From: Nocardia paucivorans NBRC 100373
GTDB lineage: Bacteria; Actinomycetota; Actinomycetes; Mycobacteriales; Mycobacteriaceae
Direction of reading: 5' to 3'
Assembly: GCF_000308675.1 (NCBI RefSeq)
Contig: NZ_BAGE01000018.1
Span: 310,001 to 374,000, forward strand
Length of the DNA: 64,000 bases
The notes beneath the pieces were generated by a model. The model was not told where the DNA came from, made no database searches, and saw only the letters and a list, made by a program, of their open reading frames with translations. Shown here in pieces: positions 24,001-30,000 of the stretch. The position numbers and the translations under genes are program-made. Each line of letters begins with the position of its first letter. Positions within the stretch are counted from its first letter, which is position 1.

Positions 24001-27000
24001 TCCGACCGGAGCACACCCGTGGAGTACCCCACCGACTACCGCCGAGACCAGCTCTCGCCGTTCGGAGGCCTCGACATCGCCGTGTTGTCGGATGCGCTGG
24101 GACCGCTGTGGCAACAGGTGCGCATCGTCGAGCTCGGCGGCCGTCCCGAGGCGTCCTTCGACACCGACGGTATGTCCTGGGCGCAGATCGACGAGCTGCG
24201 CGAGCGGCTGCGGGCACTCGAACCGGCCCTGACCCGCGTCGGCTGGAGCGACTGGGCCCGAAACAGACTCACCGAATTAGACTGGGATGCGAGTCGGGCC
24301 GTAGTGGTCCGCGCCGACCTCGAAGTCGCGCGGCGCACCGTGCGTTGGACCGAGCAGGGCTGGACGGAAGTCGTCGAGCTGCCCACCGCCACGGACCAGG
24401 AGACCGAGGCAGGAGATATCGCCGCCCGGATCGGTCGATTGGAGCGTGAGCGCGACGAGCTGATGAAACGGCAGGGGGGAGTGCCCGCGGGGTCGCGGGA
24501 CGGCCGGATGGCCCCGTCCGGTTTCCGCTCGGTCCTCGAGTGGCTCACACATCGAAGGAGCTTCATCGAGGGGGAACTCGAGCGACTGGCGGTCGGAGCG
24601 GGTGTCGATCCGGCGCGCTTGGATCAGGCGACACTGCGCGATGAGGACGCCCGGAACCGGTTCCGGCTCCGACGTACGCAGGCCGAGTTGATCCGGTTGG
24701 CGCAGGTTCTCGAACAGCTGCGGGTGCTACGGAGCGAACCGGTCGAACCGATATCGCCGCCTTCGACCAGGGACAACGGCGAGCCCACCGTAGACTTCAC
24801 ACAGTTGGGCATGCGGATCGATCTGCTGCTCGATCGGGGTCGGGCGCTGGATGAAGAGCGGACGTACCACGACTGGCTGCATCCGAATGCGGTGAAGGTT
24901 CGGCAGGCCCACCGTGCGGCGGAGTCGGACTGGCGTGCCCTGGCCACAGCATTGGGAGTGGACCCGATGCGGTTGGCGTACCTGCCGCTGACCATCCTCG
25001 GCGACCCGGCCCGGCTTTCCGCCGATGATCCGATACGACCGTTGGCCGAACGGCTGTGGCAGGCAGATCGGCAACGCACGGCCATCCGGAACCAGGCCGA
25101 AGCAGTGGTGCGGCTCGCCTCGGTGGTCGACGAACTCGAGGACGCGCAGCGGGCACTCGACGACGAAGCGGCCCGTCGCCACAGCGAACACCCCCAGCGC
25201 AAAGACGAACCGGGCACCTGGCTCACCGCACATACCAAGCTGGTACCGGCCCGGTCCGTCTCGAATGGGAAGCCCACATTACTCATCGTGGCCATGAGGG
25301 ACCGCCATGAACGAGCGCTGCGCGAGCTGATCGCCGAGCATCCGGAATTCGCCGACGCCCTGGCACCCACATCGCCCTACAACGTTCGTTACGTGACGGT
25401 CACCCCGATCGAGAAGAACCTGACGACCCCTCCGTACACGAAGGAGAGAGTCGACTTCGAGGAGACCGATCCCAAGTATCGGCCGAGTAATGCCGAGATC
25501 GGTGCGCGGTTGTTGATGGCGTATGCCGAACTCCGGCTCTCGGGTCGGCTGGTGGGGCCGATCGGCTTCGACACCTGGATGGAATCGCTCGGCGGGTTCA
25601 GCTCCTCGACCACCCTCGAGGAGCTGGCAACGCGGATCGATATCACCGAGGATGTCGACGAGACCAGCGCTCGTGCGGTCGTGATCGGAATGCTCACCGA
25701 AGCGCACCCCGCCCTGCCATGGTGGCGGGACCGGCCCCCGAACATCTGGAGAGGACTCACCACCTCGCACGAGATCGAGGTCGGCGGCGTCGTCATCCCG
25801 GTCCAGATAAAGGAGAACCACAAGGGGAACTGGCTCAACCGGTTCGAACTCGCCTACAGCGAGAATGGCGGGGACACCGGGCAGGCGGTGTCGTGGTTGT
25901 TCGCGAAGGGGCTGCGGGCCCATTCGCCGGAGAAGTTGGCCAAAAAGGTCGCCAAGGCATTGCGTACCGGCCGGATCGACCCGGCGAATATTCGTGCCGC
26001 CGAGCAGACCGAACTCGATGACGAATGGCAGTCGCGAGTGGAGTCGGAACCGCTACCGACCGGATTGTTGCCCACGCAACTCTCGGTCGAGCAGCATGCC
26101 CGGCTTCGGGATCGTATCGAGGCCATGGCGGAACAGTTCGCCGCCGCCGGCCACGCCGCGTGGCACACCACCATCCTGGAGCAACTCGCCGCGACGGGAC
26201 AGCGGACGATCGATCCCCCGGCGCCTCTTCGGCAGATACCGGACCCGACGAACCGGCGCTCGCCCATGTCCCCGTCGGGCGATGGTTCCGTGGAGTGGAT
26301 GAATGTCGGCGGGCATACGCCGAACGCCGACGGCGGCCCCTTCAACTGTGGTCCGCTGGTGCAATGGTTCGTCCGCGATGCCGCCCCCGGTGGTGTCGGC
26401 GCGGCGATGAATCCGGCCGCTGTCGACAACCGGACCATCGCCCTGTCCGGTATGGACAAGGTCGAGTTCGTCGCCGGTATGAACATCGGCTGGGTCGATC
26501 GGCCGATCGGCATCGGCAATGTGGGCCTGGCCGCCATGGTGGAACGCGTGGGCCGAGACGGCGGTGTCCTGGTCGGCGGCATCGACACGGCGAACAGCGA
26601 CCTCGGCCACGTCTTCGCCGTGGCGCGGGTGGACGACGACTTCGCCAGGAAGATGAACGCGCTGCCCGCTTCGGCACGTGGCGCGGATTTCCGGGTCGGT
26701 GAGGTGGTGGTCTTCGACAATGCCCGAGGCGGTCTGTTGCGCGGCCGAGCGGTCGACGGCTGGAAGAACGCCGACTGGGTCGGCGCCGCGGAAATTCACG
26801 TGGCGGGTGTGAACGCGCACGGCGCACCACTCGGGTTCGACGCCGCCGCGCAGGCGCATCGTGGGCCGGGGCAGCGGGTGGGGGCAGGGCCGCGCTCTTC
26901 CGAATCGGCGCATACGGCCCCCGACGGCGACGGACAGGTCGTCACCGAGCACGGTTACCACCTCGCCCGCCCGGAAAGACCCGAGGTGACGGCCGTGGGA

Positions 27001-30000
27001 GCGACCGAAGCGGGTATGCGGCGACTGACCATCCGTAACGGTCGGATCTACAACTCCGACGGGCAGCTGCACAATTCGGGTTCGTACGAGACTTTCCTCA
27101 TCGGAGCCGATCCGGACGATATCCGCAGTGGTCCTCTCCCGGATTTCGCCCACGCTCGGTTGTACGCGACGTATGAGCCGGATGCCCCGGGAGTGATCGG
27201 CTGGGGAGTTTGGAGCGTGGTCGACGGCGTGCCACAGGCCGATTCGCTCGGGCCGGACATCCTGCTGGCCCTCGGCGGTGCTCCATTCGGGGAACAGCGA
27301 AACACTCCGAAATTCCTCGTCCAGACGCTGGATGTGCTGCGTTCCCGTGGTATCGACATCACTGCGGACCAGGTCGGGGCCAATGCCCTCCAAGGGAGGT
27401 TGTGGGTTCCGCAGAGCCTGCGGCCGGGGATCGTCAGTGTCCTCGACCACGGCCACGACGTGAAATACGTGTTCAACGGTTTCGGCGAGGACTATTGGGT
27501 GTCGGTGGCCGTGGTATCCCATGACGGCGACCGCGTCGCGATAACCCTCGATCTGCACCCTGTCCGTGCCCATCCCGGGCAGTCGGGGCGGGTGACCCTG
27601 GAGTTGCGCCGAGAGGGCGATCGTTACACTGCGCGCTACACCGATCCCGATTTCGGTTCGTCACCGCAACGGGTGGCCGCCGTACTCCAGCAGTTCCACC
27701 GAAAAGTGGAGCCTTGGCTTGCCGAGAACAACGTCGAATTCCTCGACGGTCTGCCCCGCCCGGTGGATCCGGCAGAAAGCGACGGCCTGTCGAACGACAA
27801 TGCGCTTCCGGTAAACCATTCCTCACGAGGTGGGGCGCTCATCGATGCGCTGGGGCTGCCCGATGGGGTGATAGCGGCGGAGATCGTCGGTGAGGATCCG
27901 ACGGCGCGATTGTTGCCGGAGGAGCAGGTACTGCTCGACGAGTTGGATCCGCGACCCGAGTTGGACATTCGGCGGCGTGAGATCCTCTATGGACGGGAGG
28001 CGGCGCGCCGGGCGATGGTACGAGCGGGTGTGGCCGAACGGCCATTGCTGCCGCAGGGCGCGGGTGTCGCACCTCGTCGGCCGGTGTGGCCGGAGGGACT
28101 GGTCGGCAGTCTCAGCCATCTCAACTGCTACGACCTTGCCGACCGGGGCTATTACATTGCCGTGGCGGCCGATGCGCGGCATGTTCGCGCGTTGGGTATC
28201 GATGCCGAACGGCCGGTGCCGCTCGGCGATATTCTGCGTAACCGAATCGCTCGTTCCGAGGAGCTGGGATGGCTCGACCGGATCGGGGCGTACCGTGATA
28301 TTCCCTGGGATCGGGTGTTGTTATCCGCCAAGGAGAGTGTGTACAAGGCGTGGTCGCCGCTGACGGATCGTTATCTGGGCTTCGAGGATGTATCGGTTAC
28401 GTTCTATCCGGATGAAGGCACATTCACCGCGAAACTGCTGATCGTGGATCGTTCTACGGTGGACGGTGGCCCGGATCTCACCGAGTTCCACGGTCGTTTC
28501 GCAATGGTCGACGGTGTGGTGCTCACCGCGGTCGTGGTGCCGCAGCCGGAAAGCGATACAGAGCCCGGATCCGCGTCCTCGGCGGAACCGATTGCGGAGT
28601 CGTCGGCGAGACCGGTAGCAGGCCTGCCGAGACGAGGTGGGCGTCCGGACCCGACCGGCGCGGCAACGCTGAACGCGTTCGGTGACGATCCGTCCACCCA
28701 CGCGCACCGGAAGCCGGGAAATGCGAAACCGGAACCCGATGGCGACCCATCCGTCGCAGTGCTACTGGAAGCAGTCGACCGGGAGCGGCTGGCATCGGTT
28801 CGGGAACACCTCGCCGCCGAACGCGATGCCGCCGAGGCGAATTCGCCGAAAGCCATGATCGATGAGCAGCGTTATCAACGGTTGTCCGTCATGGTCGAAT
28901 TTCTCGACGAGTTGGCCGAAGTGGCCGCTCTCTCCGGGAACGGGATTGCGGCGGATCGTTTTCGATTGCTGGTGCACCATTTCCACGCCGTCTCGGAATG
29001 GTGGGACGTGGTGGTCGGTGCCGAACAAGCAACCAAGGTCCTTCAATCGGTCGACGCCTATGCCGGCGAACGTTATCGAGCGGCCGATGATCGGGTCCGG
29101 ACGCTCGCGGACGCGTTGCGTGTGGAGCACGGCGAAGCGCCCGAAGTCCGAGCGGCGCAGTCCCTGCCGACGACAACCGGTGTGATCGTTCTGCATTCGG
29201 GAGAGGATTTCGAGGGTGGAGGTCGGCCGACGGACGAGGTAGCGGGCGTGGTAACCGCTGTCGGAGCGCAGGGACACGACTCCACATCCGTGGTGGTCGA
29301 GAAAACGGCGGATGGTCGAGGTGCCGCTTCGCTCGTCCTGCACGCGGTCGAGGCCCGCGGTGCGTGGCACGACGATATGGAGGACGGCCTCGATATTTCA
29401 CTGCTGCGTGTCGGTAGCAATGACTTCACCGCGGAATTCAAGATCCGATACATCGTTTACTCCGACGATTTCGTCGCCGTCTATGTCAACTACACCAATC
29501 CCGATGAGTCGCATACCGACTTCCTGCTGGTACGCCGGTTGATCGATGCCGCGTTCGAAGAACGATTCCCCGGGAAAAGAATAGAGATCAACGAGTTCTA
29601 CGCCTCGAACGTAGCGGCCCCTCGGGAAATCGGGTCCACCAACGCTGTCTCCGCATCCGAGACGCGGCGTGCGTCGCAGGGCGACACTGTTGATGCCACC
29701 ACTCGTCCCGTGGTTTTCGATGGGACCGGGGATGTGCCCGACTCGCGGCCTGCGCACGAGATACTGCGCCGCCGCTTCGAGCCGCAGGTGTTTCAACGCG
29801 CCCTGACCGCTGTGCAGGGAAGAATCGCGCGCGGTGATCTCACGCTCGACGAAGCGCAGCAGCTGCGGTTGGTGCGCGATATCACCGAGGAAACCTTTGT
29901 GGTCGCGGGTGATCTGCCTCCCGATGCGGATACCGGTCGGACATTGGCTTTCATCTACGCAAATATGGTCCGTGAACACCTCGAAGCCGCCCGTTTGCGG

